From assembly GCA_944372795.1 (NCBI GenBank), contig CALWAF010000002.1:1-64000 (forward strand): a stretch of 64,000 bases of DNA, read 5' to 3'. Position 1 is the stretch's first letter. Every line of letters starts with the position of its first letter. A program made the translations under genes and the position numbers. Below the pieces are notes generated by a model. That model was not told the DNA's origin and ran no database searches. It saw only the letters and a program-made list of their open reading frames with translations. Source of the DNA: an uncultured Clostridia bacterium. Lineage in GTDB: Bacteria > Bacillota > Clostridia > Christensenellales > CAG-917. Positions 1 through 9,069 of this stretch are shown here, in pieces.

Positions 1-100
1 GTTGGGGTAAAAGTCGGCGCCGCTAATACCTGCCCGTATTAGCAAGGCGAATGACGCAGTTCAGGCGGAAATCGGCGCCGCTGAACCCGGTTCGTATTAT
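1..100. repeat. Interspersed hairpin repeat, copy A
   Basis: A perfect 8-bp stem (GCTAATAC, 22-29; GTATTAGC, 36-43) is followed by a tail with the segments AATGACGC and CAGGCGGAAATCGG. The same order, a hairpin with an AATAC/GTATT stem and then an AGGCGGAAAT segment, recurs at 61939-62000, and related hairpins lie at 61651-61671 and 61791-61812. The motif CGGCGCCGCT occurs twice here (15-24 and 73-82). No gene is visible in 1-136. The left boundary may lie outside the window. Confidence 0.5.
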
Positions 101-136
101 TCCGCTCCGGCATGGCGGGGAATTTTTGCTATTTTC

Positions 137-165
137 TTGCATGATCGCGAAAAATGTGCTTAAAT
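137..165 (+). promoter_or_regulatory. Promoter of rnpB
   Basis: TTGCAT (137-142) and TTAAAT (160-165) are separated by 17 bp, a sigma-A-type arrangement. The predicted start of transcription, about 172, coincides with the 5' strand of the RNase P RNA P1 helix. Confidence 0.5.
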
Positions 166-167
166 GA

Positions 168-488
168 TTGCGCGAGATAGCCGGACGGCGGCACGGAAAC
201 GTGAGGAAAGTCCGAGCATCATAGGGCAAGGGTGCAGGTCAACTGCCTGTGAAGGCGACTTCAAGGAAAGTGCAACAGAAAAAAACCGCCCGCAAGGGTA
301 AGGATGGAAAGGCGAGGTAAGAGCTCACCCGCAAATCGGCGACGAGGCGCGATGTAAACCCCACCCGATGCAAGAAAGGAGCGTGAAATGCGGCCCGCAA
401 GCTCCCGTTCGCTGGAACCGTATGGCAACATGCGGTCAAGATAGATCGTCGTCCAAGACAGAACTCGGCTTACAGACTATCCTCGCAA
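168..488 (+). ncRNA. rnpB: RNase P RNA (bacterial type)
   Basis: Catalytic RNA subunit of RNase P, which removes 5' leaders from pre-tRNAs. The hallmark GAGGAAAGTCCGAGC is at about 202-216. The conserved 3' segment ACAGAACTCGGCTTAC is at about 460-475. The ends (GCGAGATAG at the 5' side, CTATCCTCGC at the 3' side) can pair as P1. The length, about 320 nt, is at the short end for bacterial RNase P RNAs. A promoter sits immediately upstream and a strong terminator immediately downstream, so it is a single-gene unit. Ends are estimated from P1 pairing and may be off by a few bases. Confidence 0.93.
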
Positions 489-520
489 ACCTTCGGACAC
501 CCGTCCGAAGGTTTTTCTTT
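489..520 (+). terminator. Intrinsic terminator of rnpB
   Basis: The stem ACCTTCGGAC (489-498) pairs with GTCCGAAGGT (503-512), with a 4-nt loop, and is followed directly by a T-rich run. Confidence 0.9.
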
Positions 521-591
521 GTGAGGGATATGGCAGCGTTTTGTGTGGCATGATGCAAAAGCCTTGTGGCAATCGGAAAGGGGAGGGAGAG

Positions 592-620
592 TATTCTAAA
601 TTTTCGGATTATTTAGAATA
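592..620. other. Perfect 10-bp palindrome downstream of the PBP gene
   Basis: TATTCTAAAT (592-601) and ATTTAGAATA (611-620) flank a 9-nt spacer in the gap between the rnpB terminator and the end of the penicillin-binding protein gene. There is no clear T-run, so it is at best a weak terminator for the minus-strand gene. The rest of 521-648 shows nothing recognisable. Confidence 0.35.
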
Positions 621-648
621 GTTGCTTTCGCAAACGAGAACGCTGCGG

Positions 649-3045
649 TCAGGGGAAGCACACAGCAGAGGCGGAACCCATCTCTTTGCCGCTTTCGGGA
701 AGGACTAGGGTCAGGGTGTAAGTCACCATTCCGCCCATGGAGAAAGGGGTGTGGGTGACGGTCACGGTGCGAGAGCGGAAGATATCCTCGCCCTTTTCCG
801 TGCCCGAGGCGAGAGGTATGCCGAAAATGCCGTCTCCGATGCGCGTAGGACGCGTATCCATGCCTTTTTCGCGTACGAAAACGCCCGTTTCTCCCGAGAT
901 GGTGCCCACCGTGCGGGTGCCGAGTGCGTCCGTGCAGGTGAGTTTTATATCGAATGCTGGCTCCGTCTGCACGTTGAGAGTGACCACGCCGTCCGAGGTT
1001 TCGGCCGTGAATCGCGGGAGAGGTGCTACGAATGCGGAGCCGTCCTCCGTTGGACGGAAAGATAAGGCGAAAAGCTCACTTTTCACATACTTCATCGGGG
1101 TGTCCGCGACTGAGAGCGTCACTTTTTTGTTGCGGAAAGTCGAATAAACGTCCACGTTTTCGCGTCTGACGCCGCGTGGAAGTAAGAATGCGGGCGGAGG
1201 GTCTCCCTCGCAAAGCGCCTTCCATATCTTTGCCGCCTGTTTTGTCGGATGTCCGCCGCCGAGTTCGGTCATATCGTCGCCGCCGTGCCATACCGCGAGC
1301 GTGTGGCGGGTGGTATAACTCACGCTCCACGCGTCGGAGTTTGCGGAGTCGCTTTTTTGCACCGTTCCCGTCTTGCCCGCGATGTCGAAGGGGAGCACGG
1401 AGAGGGAGCGCGCCGTACCGTCCCTCACCGTGTCTTTCAGACAGTCCGTGATGAGAGCCGACGTCTCCCGAGAGAAGACTTTTCGCGCGGTGATGTCTGC
1501 GGAGCGCACTTTTCTGCCGTCTTCAGAGATGCTCCTGACAAAGTGGGGTCTAACGAAATTCCCTTCGCGGGCAAAAGTTGCATAAGCTCCCGCAAGGGTC
1601 ACGGGGTCCAACCCTTTTTCGGTGGCGCCCAGCGCGAGCGCCAGATTTTCGTCGTTTTGAGTGAGGGGGAGCCCCAGCGCGCTGCCGCACTTCACGGCGC
1701 GCTCCGCGCCGATGTAAGTCATCACTTTGACGGCTGCGGTGTTCATGGATCTTTTCAGGGCTTCGCGAGGGGTGGTGTCGCCGTAGTAGACGCCGCCGAA
1801 GTTTTCGGGCGAGTAGCCCCCGAAATCCGTCCTTTCGTCGCGCAGAGGGGTGGCGAGAGTGACTGCGCCCGTTTCCAGCGCGGGCGCATAGACGACGAGC
1901 GGTTTTAATGCAGAGCCGCCCTGTCTTGCGATCTTATAGCCGAGGGTGCTGTGGTAGGCGAGCACTTCTCCCGTGGCGTTGTCCACGAGAGCCGCAGCTC
2001 CCGCGACATCGTCTGCGGAGTAGTTCGCGCGGTCGGAATTTTCGCGCACCAGCACCTCCTGCGCCTCGGGATCGTATGCCGTCGAGATGACGAGCCCGGA
2101 GTTGCCCAGCATATATTCCGTGATGCCGAGCATATTGCAAGCCTCTTTTATCGCTTCCGCAACGTAACAGCGCGCGGGGTCGTCCGCGCTTTCGTCTCCC
2201 GCGAGCACTAGTTTTTCCCCCTTCGCCGCGTCGCGTTCGTCTTCGTCGATATATCCCTCTCTGCACATCACGTCGAGGACGTGATCTCGCCGCTCCCTCG
2301 CCTTTTCGATGTCGTTTTTTGGGGAGTACGCCGACGGATTTTTGAGTATTCCCGCAAGAGTTGCAGCCTCCGCCACGGTAAGCTCCTCGGGAGTTTTCCC
2401 GAAATAGACGCGGCTTGCGTCGCCTATGCCGTACGCTCCCGCACCGAAATAGATGACGGAAAGGTACATGGAGAGGATCTCGTCCTTGGAGAACTCCTTT
2501 TCTATCTTCATCGCTAGGGCTATCTCTTTGAGCTTGCGCGACAGAGTGCGCTCCGAGCTCAAATGTGTGTTTTTGACCAGCTGCTGCGTGATGGTGGAGC
2601 CGCCTTCCACGGTGCGTCCCGCCCTGATATTGTTGAAGACGGCGCGCAGTATGCCTCTCGGGTCGTAGCCGTGATGGGAATAGAACCGCCTGTCTTCGAG
2701 AGCGACAAAAGCCGCTCCCACGTGTTCGGGGAGGGAGCCCGGGGCGACGTAGTCGTCGGTGGCGTAGCCCATATCGTTGCCGTTGCGGTCGAGCACGACG
2801 GGGATGGCGGTGGCGGTGGGAAGGAGAGAGGGATCGAGCTCGACGCCCTCCGCCCACGAGCGGAACCACAAAAATCCGCCCAGCATCACGATGCCGCAGG
2901 CGGCGAACATGACGGCAAATGTCACCGCCGCGATCTTTGCCGCTTTTTTCCCTTTGCCGCGGGTTTTTGTCGCGACACGGTCATTTCCTCCCGAGCCCTT
3001 CCGCTCGGCGGACTTTCGCGCCGCCTTTTCCTCTCCGTTTTTCAT
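649..3045 (-). CDS. Class A penicillin-binding protein (PBP1A type)
   Basis: Bifunctional peptidoglycan synthase of 798 residues that polymerises lipid II and cross-links stem peptides outside the membrane. A basic cytoplasmic tail (1-36) precedes one transmembrane segment (about 37-61). The glycosyltransferase-51 domain follows: ALEDRRFYSHHG carries the catalytic Glu117, and GGSTITQQLVKN follows it. The transpeptidase part shows the serine motif SALK (about 390), SMN, and KTGT. The C-terminal 130 residues are a beta-rich extension. The gene is divergent from miaB, and no clear ribosome binding site precedes the chosen ATG, so the start is less certain than the identity. Confidence 0.93.
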   Translation of the reverse strand: MKNGEEKAARKSAERKGSGGNDRVATKTRGKGKKAAKIAAVTFAVMFAACGIVMLGGFLWFRSWAEGVELDPSLLPTATAIPVVLDRNGNDMGYATDDYVAPGSLPEHVGAAFVALEDRRFYSHHGYDPRGILRAVFNNIRAGRTVEGGSTITQQLVKNTHLSSERTLSRKLKEIALAMKIEKEFSKDEILSMYLSVIYFGAGAYGIGDASRVYFGKTPEELTVAEAATLAGILKNPSAYSPKNDIEKARERRDHVLDVMCREGYIDEDERDAAKGEKLVLAGDESADDPARCYVAEAIKEACNMLGITEYMLGNSGLVISTAYDPEAQEVLVRENSDRANYSADDVAGAAALVDNATGEVLAYHSTLGYKIARQGGSALKPLVVYAPALETGAVTLATPLRDERTDFGGYSPENFGGVYYGDTTPREALKRSMNTAAVKVMTYIGAERAVKCGSALGLPLTQNDENLALALGATEKGLDPVTLAGAYATFAREGNFVRPHFVRSISEDGRKVRSADITARKVFSRETSALITDCLKDTVRDGTARSLSVLPFDIAGKTGTVQKSDSANSDAWSVSYTTRHTLAVWHGGDDMTELGGGHPTKQAAKIWKALCEGDPPPAFLLPRGVRRENVDVYSTFRNKKVTLSVADTPMKYVKSELFALSFRPTEDGSAFVAPLPRFTAETSDGVVTLNVQTEPAFDIKLTCTDALGTRTVGTISGETGVFVREKGMDTRPTRIGDGIFGIPLASGTEKGEDIFRSRTVTVTHTPFSMGGMVTYTLTLVLPESGKEMGSASAVCFP

Positions 3046-3056
3046 CGCGATTATTA

Positions 3057-3085
3057 TTGTGTTTTCGGCGTTTTTTATGTATAAT
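3057..3085 (+). promoter_or_regulatory. Promoter of the miaB-mutS-mutL-miaA operon
   Basis: TTGTGT (3057-3062), a 17-bp spacer, and a consensus TATAAT (3080-3085). It lies in the divergent gap between the PBP gene and miaB, about 55 bp ahead of the miaB ATG. Confidence 0.55.
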
Positions 3086-3140
3086 GATTGGACACGGAAG
3101 GCGCGTATGCGCGCGTGCGTATTCGCACAAAGGAAGTAAG

Positions 3141-4490
3141 ATGCTTTACAGGATCGTCACATACGGCTGTCAGATGAATGTCCACGAGTCCGAGAAGATA
3201 GCGGGACTGCTGGAAGGGATGGGCGCGGCAGCAGCAAAAGATGGAGAGAGGGCGGACATCGTCGTCTTCAACACCTGCTGCATACGCGACACCGCAGAAA
3301 GACGCGCTCTCGGCAACATCGGCGTCATCAAAGGGGAGAAGAGGAAAGACCCCTCTCTCATCATTGCCGTCTGCGGGTGTATGACCCAGCAGGAGGGCGC
3401 TGCGGAGACGATAAAGGAGCGCTATCCTTATGTTGACATCGTCCTCGGCACCCGCAATATATTCAGGCTTCCCGAAGAGATAAAGAGAGTGCAGGATGCC
3501 CGCGCGGCGATGAAAAAGCGCTCCGACAAGCGCTATCGCGCCTTTGACACGGAGTATGCGGAGGATTATCTCGCCCTCGACGAGGCGACCCCCGTCACCC
3601 GCACCAGCTTCCCCAACGCGTGGGTGAACATCATCTACGGATGCAACAATTTCTGCACCTACTGCATAGTGCCGTATGTGCGCGGAAGGGAGCTTTCCCG
3701 CCCCATGCCCGCCGTGCTCGACGAGGTGAAAAGAGTGGTGGACGAGGGGTATAAGGAGATCACCTTGCTCGGTCAGAACGTCAACTCCTACGGACACGAT
3801 CTCTCGGGCGGTGAGAGTTTCGAGGCGCTTCTTCGCGCCATAGACCGCATCGACGGGAAATTCCGCGTGCGCTTTATGACCTCGCATCCAAAGGATCTCA
3901 CCGACGGAGTCATCGCTGCGATGGCGGAGTCGGACAAGATATGCTCGAACATCCATCTGCCCGTGCAGTCGGGCTCGGACAAGGTGCTGCGCGACATGAA
4001 CCGCCGCTACACCCGCGACAGATATTTTTCGCTGATAGAGAAACTTCGCGCCGCGATGCCCGACATCGGCATCACCACGGACGTCATGGTCGGCTTCCCG
4101 ACCGAAACGGAGGATGACTTTGCCGACACGATGGATCTTGTGCGGAGAGTGCGCTTTTCAAACGCGTTCACCTTCATTTATTCGCCGCGCAAAGGCACTC
4201 CCGCAGCCTCTATGACGCAGATCCCGTACGCAGTCAAGCGCAGAAGGATAGGGGAACTTATCAAACTGCAAAATTCCGTGACAAAGGAATTGTCCGAAGA
4301 CTACGTCGGCGGAGTTTACGAGGTGCTTGCCGAGGACGTCTCTCCCAAACACGAAGGTATGCTGTGCGGCAGGACGGAGAGCGGCAGGCTCGTCACCTTC
4401 CCGGGAGCCCCCGAAAGGATAGGCGAATTCGTGAAGGTGCGCATAAACGAGGCGCGTTCCGCCTCGCTTACAGGCACCACGGAGGATTGA
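3141..4490 (+). CDS. miaB: tRNA-2-methylthio-N6-dimethylallyladenosine synthase MiaB
   Basis: Radical-SAM methylthiotransferase (449 residues) that converts i6A37 to ms2i6A37 in tRNA. The ATG at 3141 follows AAGGAAG and begins directly with the conserved N-terminal domain (TYGCQMNVHES), so the longer upstream reading frame is not needed. The three Cys of the auxiliary cluster are in YGCQMN, FNTCC and CGCM. The radical-SAM cluster motif CNNFCTYC is near residue 165. A TRAM-like RNA-binding domain occupies the last 65 residues. Its stop directly abuts the mutS ATG. miaA, which makes its substrate, is the last gene of the same operon. Confidence 0.96.
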   Translation: MLYRIVTYGCQMNVHESEKIAGLLEGMGAAAAKDGERADIVVFNTCCIRDTAERRALGNIGVIKGEKRKDPSLIIAVCGCMTQQEGAAETIKERYPYVDIVLGTRNIFRLPEEIKRVQDARAAMKKRSDKRYRAFDTEYAEDYLALDEATPVTRTSFPNAWVNIIYGCNNFCTYCIVPYVRGRELSRPMPAVLDEVKRVVDEGYKEITLLGQNVNSYGHDLSGGESFEALLRAIDRIDGKFRVRFMTSHPKDLTDGVIAAMAESDKICSNIHLPVQSGSDKVLRDMNRRYTRDRYFSLIEKLRAAMPDIGITTDVMVGFPTETEDDFADTMDLVRRVRFSNAFTFIYSPRKGTPAASMTQIPYAVKRRRIGELIKLQNSVTKELSEDYVGGVYEVLAEDVSPKHEGMLCGRTESGRLVTFPGAPERIGEFVKVRINEARSASLTGTTED

Positions 4491-7127
4491 ATGGACATTG
4501 ATGTAAACAGCCTTTCCCCAATGATGCGGAGATATTTCGCGATCAAAGCCCAATATCCCGACTGTCTTCTCTTTTTCAGGCTCGGAGACTTTTACGAGAT
4601 GTTCTTCGAAGACGCCGAAAAGGCGTCCCGCGTCCTCGATCTCGTGCTCACGGGACGCGACTGCGGACTGAAAGACAGACGGGCTCCTATGTGCGGCGTG
4701 CCGTATCACGCGGTGGACAACTATATCCGCCGCCTCATCGACGCAGGCTTCCGCGTTGCTATATGCGAGCAGCTCTCCGACCCCGCCACCACCAAAGGAA
4801 TGCTGGACCGCGATGTCGTGCGCGTCGTCACCCCGGGCACGGTGATGGAGGAGGATATTCTTGACGAAAAGTCCACCAACTATCTCGCTTCCGTCTGCCT
4901 TCAAGGGGAGGCGTTCGGGCTCGCGTGGACGGACATCAGCACGGGGGAGTTCTGCGTCTACGAATACGGCGGGAGCGATTGGGCGACCAAGCTCTCGGAC
5001 GTGCTCTCATCGGTGCGGCCTTCCGAATTCGTGTGCGACGAGGATTTCGAGTCGGCATGGCGGAACGTGCCTTATTTTTCCTCTTCGGACGCAAGACCCC
5101 GCTGTTGGCAGGGCTATGCCTACAACTTCCGCACTGCGGAAAAGAAACTTTGCGACGCCCTCGGCGTGGTGACGCTTGCGGCATTCGGATGCGCCGACAA
5201 GAAACTTGCCGTGTCCGCTGCGGGCGGGCTGCTTGAATATCTCACACAGACGCAGAAGCGCACTCTTGCGCAGATCAACGGCATCACTTATCTCAACGAC
5301 GACACATTCATGTTGCTGGACGCGGCGACCAGACGCAACCTCGAGCTCACCGCCCGCGCCCGCGACGGCAAAAAGACGGGATCGTTGCTGGGGGTGCTTG
5401 ACCGCACCCGCACCGCGATGGGCGCGCGCACGCTGCGCGCGTGGCTGGAGCGTCCTCTGCGGGACGAAAAGGCGATAAATGCCCGTTTGAGTGCGGTGGA
5501 AACGCTGGTGGGCGCAAGGGAGGCGAGGGACAAGATCGCACAGCTTCTCGGCGACGTGAGAGACCTCGAACGTCTTGCGGGAAGGCTGGCTTACGGCTCG
5601 GCATCGCCCTCGACCTTGCTTTCGATCTCCGACACGCTCAATGTGCTTCCCGCCCTCAAAAAGGAGCTGGGGACACTGAAAGACCCGCTCATCAAACGTA
5701 TCACTGCGGACATCGACCCGTTGCCCGACGTCGCCTCCGTCCTGAATGCGGCGCTCGAGAGGGCGGAACGCAAGCTTGATAAGGACGCTGCGGGTGCGCA
5801 CGTCGTGGCGCGCGGTTACGACGAAACGCTGGACTCTCTGCGCGACGTGAAGAGCACGGCACAGACTTGGCTCAAAAACCTCGAACAGCGCGAGCGCGAA
5901 TCCACGGGGATACGCAATCTGCACGTCGGGTTCAACAAGGTGTTCGGCTATTACATCGAAGTCACCAATTCCTTCCTCGACAAGGTGCCGTACCGCTATC
6001 AGCGCAAACAAACGCTGGTGGGCGCAGAGCGTTTCATCACCGACGAGCTCAAAGAGCTCGAGACCCGCATACTCACCGCGGGCGACGAAGCGGCGGCGCT
6101 GGAAAACAAGATCGTCGAGGAACTGAAAGCCATGACGCTTGCAAAACTCGTCGAACTGCAACGCACCGCAAGAGCGCTTGCCGCTCTCGACGTTCTGCAG
6201 TCGTTTGCCGCGGTCGCAGTGCGAGGAAATTACGTGCGTCCCGTGATCGGCAAAAAGGTGAAAGCCATAGATATAAAGGAGGGCAGACATCCCGTCGTCG
6301 AGACCTTGATGGAACACGGAGCATACGTCCCCAACGACACTTTGCTGGACGGCGATGAGAACCGCACCATCATCCTGACCGGTCCGAATATGGCGGGGAA
6401 AAGCACTTATATGCGACAGGTCGCGCTCATTACGCTCATGGCGCACATCGGCTGCTTCGTCCCTGCAAAGAGCGCGGAGATAACCCTCACGGACAGGATA
6501 TTCACGCGCATCGGCGCAAGCGACGACCTCTCGGGCGGGCAGTCCACTTTCATGGTGGAGATGATCGAAGTCGCCACCATACTCAACTACGCCACGTCCT
6601 CGTCGCTGCTCGTGCTGGACGAGATAGGGCGAGGCACTTCCACCTACGACGGGTTGAGCATCGCGTGGGCGGTGCTGGAATACATCACGTCCGAGATCCG
6701 CGCGAAGACCCTTTTTGCGACGCATTTCCACGAGCTCACCGATGCGGAGAGTTTCGGCGGCGTCAAAAATTACAGAGTGCTTGTCGGCGAAGCGCAGGAT
6801 AAGATCGTCTTCCTGCACAAGATCGCGCGAGGCAGCGCGTCGCAGAGTTTCGGCGTGGAAGTCGCCTCGCTTGCCGGCGTCAAAAAGTGCGTCATCGAGC
6901 GCGCGGGACGCATAATGCGGGAGCTGGAACGCAGGGCGGAAGGTCGCGATTCCAACAGTATGTTGCTCGCCTCCGGCGGCAGCGGAAGACAGGTGCAGCA
7001 GACCAGCCTCTTCGACCGCGAAGAGTCTGAAGTGGAAAAGGAACTCAAAGATATAGACCCCGAGAACCTCACGCCCTTGCAGGCGCTCACCGTTCTCAAC
7101 GATCTGAAAAAGAAATTGAGAGACTGA
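4491..7127 (+). CDS. mutS: DNA mismatch repair protein MutS
   Basis: Mismatch sensor ATPase of 878 residues, close to the usual MutS1 length. The mismatch-wedging Phe-X-Glu is in GDFYEMF (F34, E36). The connector, lever and clamp regions follow. The ATPase shows Walker A GPNMAGKST (about 631-639) and Walker B LDEIGRGTS (about 708). The C-terminal tail holds QTSLFDREESE, resembling the beta-clamp-binding and tetramerisation tail of Firmicutes MutS. The ATG follows the miaB stop with no gap, and mutL starts 1 nt downstream, so the repair pair is probably translationally coupled. Confidence 0.97.
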   Translation: MDIDVNSLSPMMRRYFAIKAQYPDCLLFFRLGDFYEMFFEDAEKASRVLDLVLTGRDCGLKDRRAPMCGVPYHAVDNYIRRLIDAGFRVAICEQLSDPATTKGMLDRDVVRVVTPGTVMEEDILDEKSTNYLASVCLQGEAFGLAWTDISTGEFCVYEYGGSDWATKLSDVLSSVRPSEFVCDEDFESAWRNVPYFSSSDARPRCWQGYAYNFRTAEKKLCDALGVVTLAAFGCADKKLAVSAAGGLLEYLTQTQKRTLAQINGITYLNDDTFMLLDAATRRNLELTARARDGKKTGSLLGVLDRTRTAMGARTLRAWLERPLRDEKAINARLSAVETLVGAREARDKIAQLLGDVRDLERLAGRLAYGSASPSTLLSISDTLNVLPALKKELGTLKDPLIKRITADIDPLPDVASVLNAALERAERKLDKDAAGAHVVARGYDETLDSLRDVKSTAQTWLKNLEQRERESTGIRNLHVGFNKVFGYYIEVTNSFLDKVPYRYQRKQTLVGAERFITDELKELETRILTAGDEAAALENKIVEELKAMTLAKLVELQRTARALAALDVLQSFAAVAVRGNYVRPVIGKKVKAIDIKEGRHPVVETLMEHGAYVPNDTLLDGDENRTIILTGPNMAGKSTYMRQVALITLMAHIGCFVPAKSAEITLTDRIFTRIGASDDLSGGQSTFMVEMIEVATILNYATSSSLLVLDEIGRGTSTYDGLSIAWAVLEYITSEIRAKTLFATHFHELTDAESFGGVKNYRVLVGEAQDKIVFLHKIARGSASQSFGVEVASLAGVKKCVIERAGRIMRELERRAEGRDSNSMLLASGGSGRQVQQTSLFDREESEVEKELKDIDPENLTPLQALTVLNDLKKKLRD

Positions 7128-7128
7128 T

Positions 7129-9069
7129 ATGGGCAGGATAAACATTCTTCAACCCGGCGTATTCAACATGATCTCCGCGGGAGAGGTGGTGGAGCGTCCC
7201 GCGTCCGTCGTAAAGGAGCTGGTGGAAAACAGCATCGACGCGGGCGCCACCGACATCTCCGTCACCGTGGCGGAGGGCGGCACGCGGCTCATCAGAGTCA
7301 GCGACAACGGCACGGGCATATTGAAAGAGGATATGCGCACGGCGTTCCTGCCGCACGCCACCAGCAAACTCGCCGAGATAAGCGACCTCGACACCATCGC
7401 TACGCTCGGCTTCCGCGGCGAAGCGCTTGCCAGCATAGCGTCGGTGAGCCGAGTGACCATGGTCTCGCACGCGGACGGCGCCGAGACGGGCTGCAAGATA
7501 GTCCTCGAGGCGGGGAAAGTGACCGAAGAGAGCGCGGACAGCAGGGCAAAAGGCACCTCCGTCACCGTCGAAGACCTCTTTTTCAACACGCCCGCCCGCC
7601 TGAAATTTCTCAAAAAAGCGTCTACGGAGCTCGGATATATCGCCGACACCGTGGAAAAGATAGTGCTTGCAAATCCATCACTCCGCATCACGCTCGAGAG
7701 CGAGAAAGGCGTGGTGCTCGAGCACGCGGGAGGCGATCTTCGCGACGCGATCGCATCCGTTTATCCCAACCTCGACATATCAAGATTCATCGCCGTGGAC
7801 AGGACTGCGTCCTCGGGCGTCAGAGTCACGGGATATATCTCCGAAGTGGACTATACCTCGCCCACGCGCTCCCGTCAGACCGTCATCGTCAACGGAAGAG
7901 TCGTAAGCTCCGACACAGTTTCTGCTGCCGTGGACAAGGCGTATGCGGACTTTCTCGTCAAGCGCACATATCCGATGTACGTGCTGGACGTCGTCGTCCC
8001 GTTCGAGGAAGTGGACGTCAACGTGCATCCCGCCAAGTCCGAAGTGCGTTTCCGCAACAAAAACGCGGTGTTCGGCGCGGTTTTCAGGGCTGTGGACGAA
8101 GCGTTGAAAGGCGCTTTTTGCGAGACGGAACACGGTTTTGCGCCTCGCCAAGCGGCATCCGACGCGGCTTTTCCCGCATATGAACAACAAGCTCTCGACA
8201 CCGCCGCATTGTACGCTCCCCAAGGCACTTATTCGCCGTACGGCGAGGTGGACACGGCGGCGCCCGCAGGCGGCATTTCGCGTGCCGATGAGCCCTTCGA
8301 TCTGTCTTCGCTGCGCGGTTTCGGCGGCGTATCGCACACGCCCGTCATCCGCCGCAACAACGTCGCTCAAAACGCCGTCGGTGCCTATTCGGACGAGCTT
8401 TCTCGCGGTCTCGCTGCCGAAGATAGATACATGTTCGTTTTTTCGGAAACCGATGATGAGGATTTAGCGAATAGTTTGAACAACAGGTTTCGCCTCTTCG
8501 ACGGCGCTGTCGTCGGACAGGTCTTCGACACCTATCTCATCGTCGAACGCGCGAACGTCGTTTACGTCATCGATCAGCACGCCGCGCACGAACGCATACT
8601 TTTCGACAAGCTTTCGGCGTCGCTGTCCTCCGAATATTCGCAAACGCTGCTCATCCCGCACAAACTGCGTCTTTCGGGTGCGGAAGGGGAATATTTCGAG
8701 AAGATGATGCCTGTGCTCAACGGGATGGGCTTCTCCATTGAAAAGAACGCGGGCAATTTCATCGTCTACGCCGTGCCGGAGCCCGTCGTCCGCATGGACT
8801 TCAACCGCTTTCTTGCGGAGCTCTTCTCGCATATGCTCGACGACGGCGAGCTAAAACTCGCAGATCTCGTCAAAGAAGTCGTGTGCCGCGACGCGTGCCG
8901 CGCGGCGATCAAAGGCGGCGAGCATCTGACGAAACGCCAGATCGAGTTCGTCCTTTCAAACCTCATCGACAAGAATGGTGATCTGCCGCAGAAATGCCCG
9001 CACGGCAGACCCGCCGTGGTCGCGCTCACCAAGCGCGACTTCGAAAAGATGTTTTTGAGGATCGTATGA
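7129..9069 (+). CDS. mutL: DNA mismatch repair endonuclease MutL
   Basis: Partner of MutS (646 residues). The GHKL ATPase N-terminus shows ENSIDAGAT, DNGTGI and GFRGEAL. A variable linker covers about 330-460. The C-terminal dimerisation/endonuclease domain has DQHAAHERILFD (from about 482), ACRAAIKGG and CPHGRP (about 623). This is the nicking type of MutL found in bacteria without MutH. The nuclease motif is usually DQHA-x2-E-x4-E; here the final acidic residue is Asp, a conservative change. The gene overlaps miaA by 4 nt (ATGA). Confidence 0.96.
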   Translation: MGRINILQPGVFNMISAGEVVERPASVVKELVENSIDAGATDISVTVAEGGTRLIRVSDNGTGILKEDMRTAFLPHATSKLAEISDLDTIATLGFRGEALASIASVSRVTMVSHADGAETGCKIVLEAGKVTEESADSRAKGTSVTVEDLFFNTPARLKFLKKASTELGYIADTVEKIVLANPSLRITLESEKGVVLEHAGGDLRDAIASVYPNLDISRFIAVDRTASSGVRVTGYISEVDYTSPTRSRQTVIVNGRVVSSDTVSAAVDKAYADFLVKRTYPMYVLDVVVPFEEVDVNVHPAKSEVRFRNKNAVFGAVFRAVDEALKGAFCETEHGFAPRQAASDAAFPAYEQQALDTAALYAPQGTYSPYGEVDTAAPAGGISRADEPFDLSSLRGFGGVSHTPVIRRNNVAQNAVGAYSDELSRGLAAEDRYMFVFSETDDEDLANSLNNRFRLFDGAVVGQVFDTYLIVERANVVYVIDQHAAHERILFDKLSASLSSEYSQTLLIPHKLRLSGAEGEYFEKMMPVLNGMGFSIEKNAGNFIVYAVPEPVVRMDFNRFLAELFSHMLDDGELKLADLVKEVVCRDACRAAIKGGEHLTKRQIEFVLSNLIDKNGDLPQKCPHGRPAVVALTKRDFEKMFLRIV

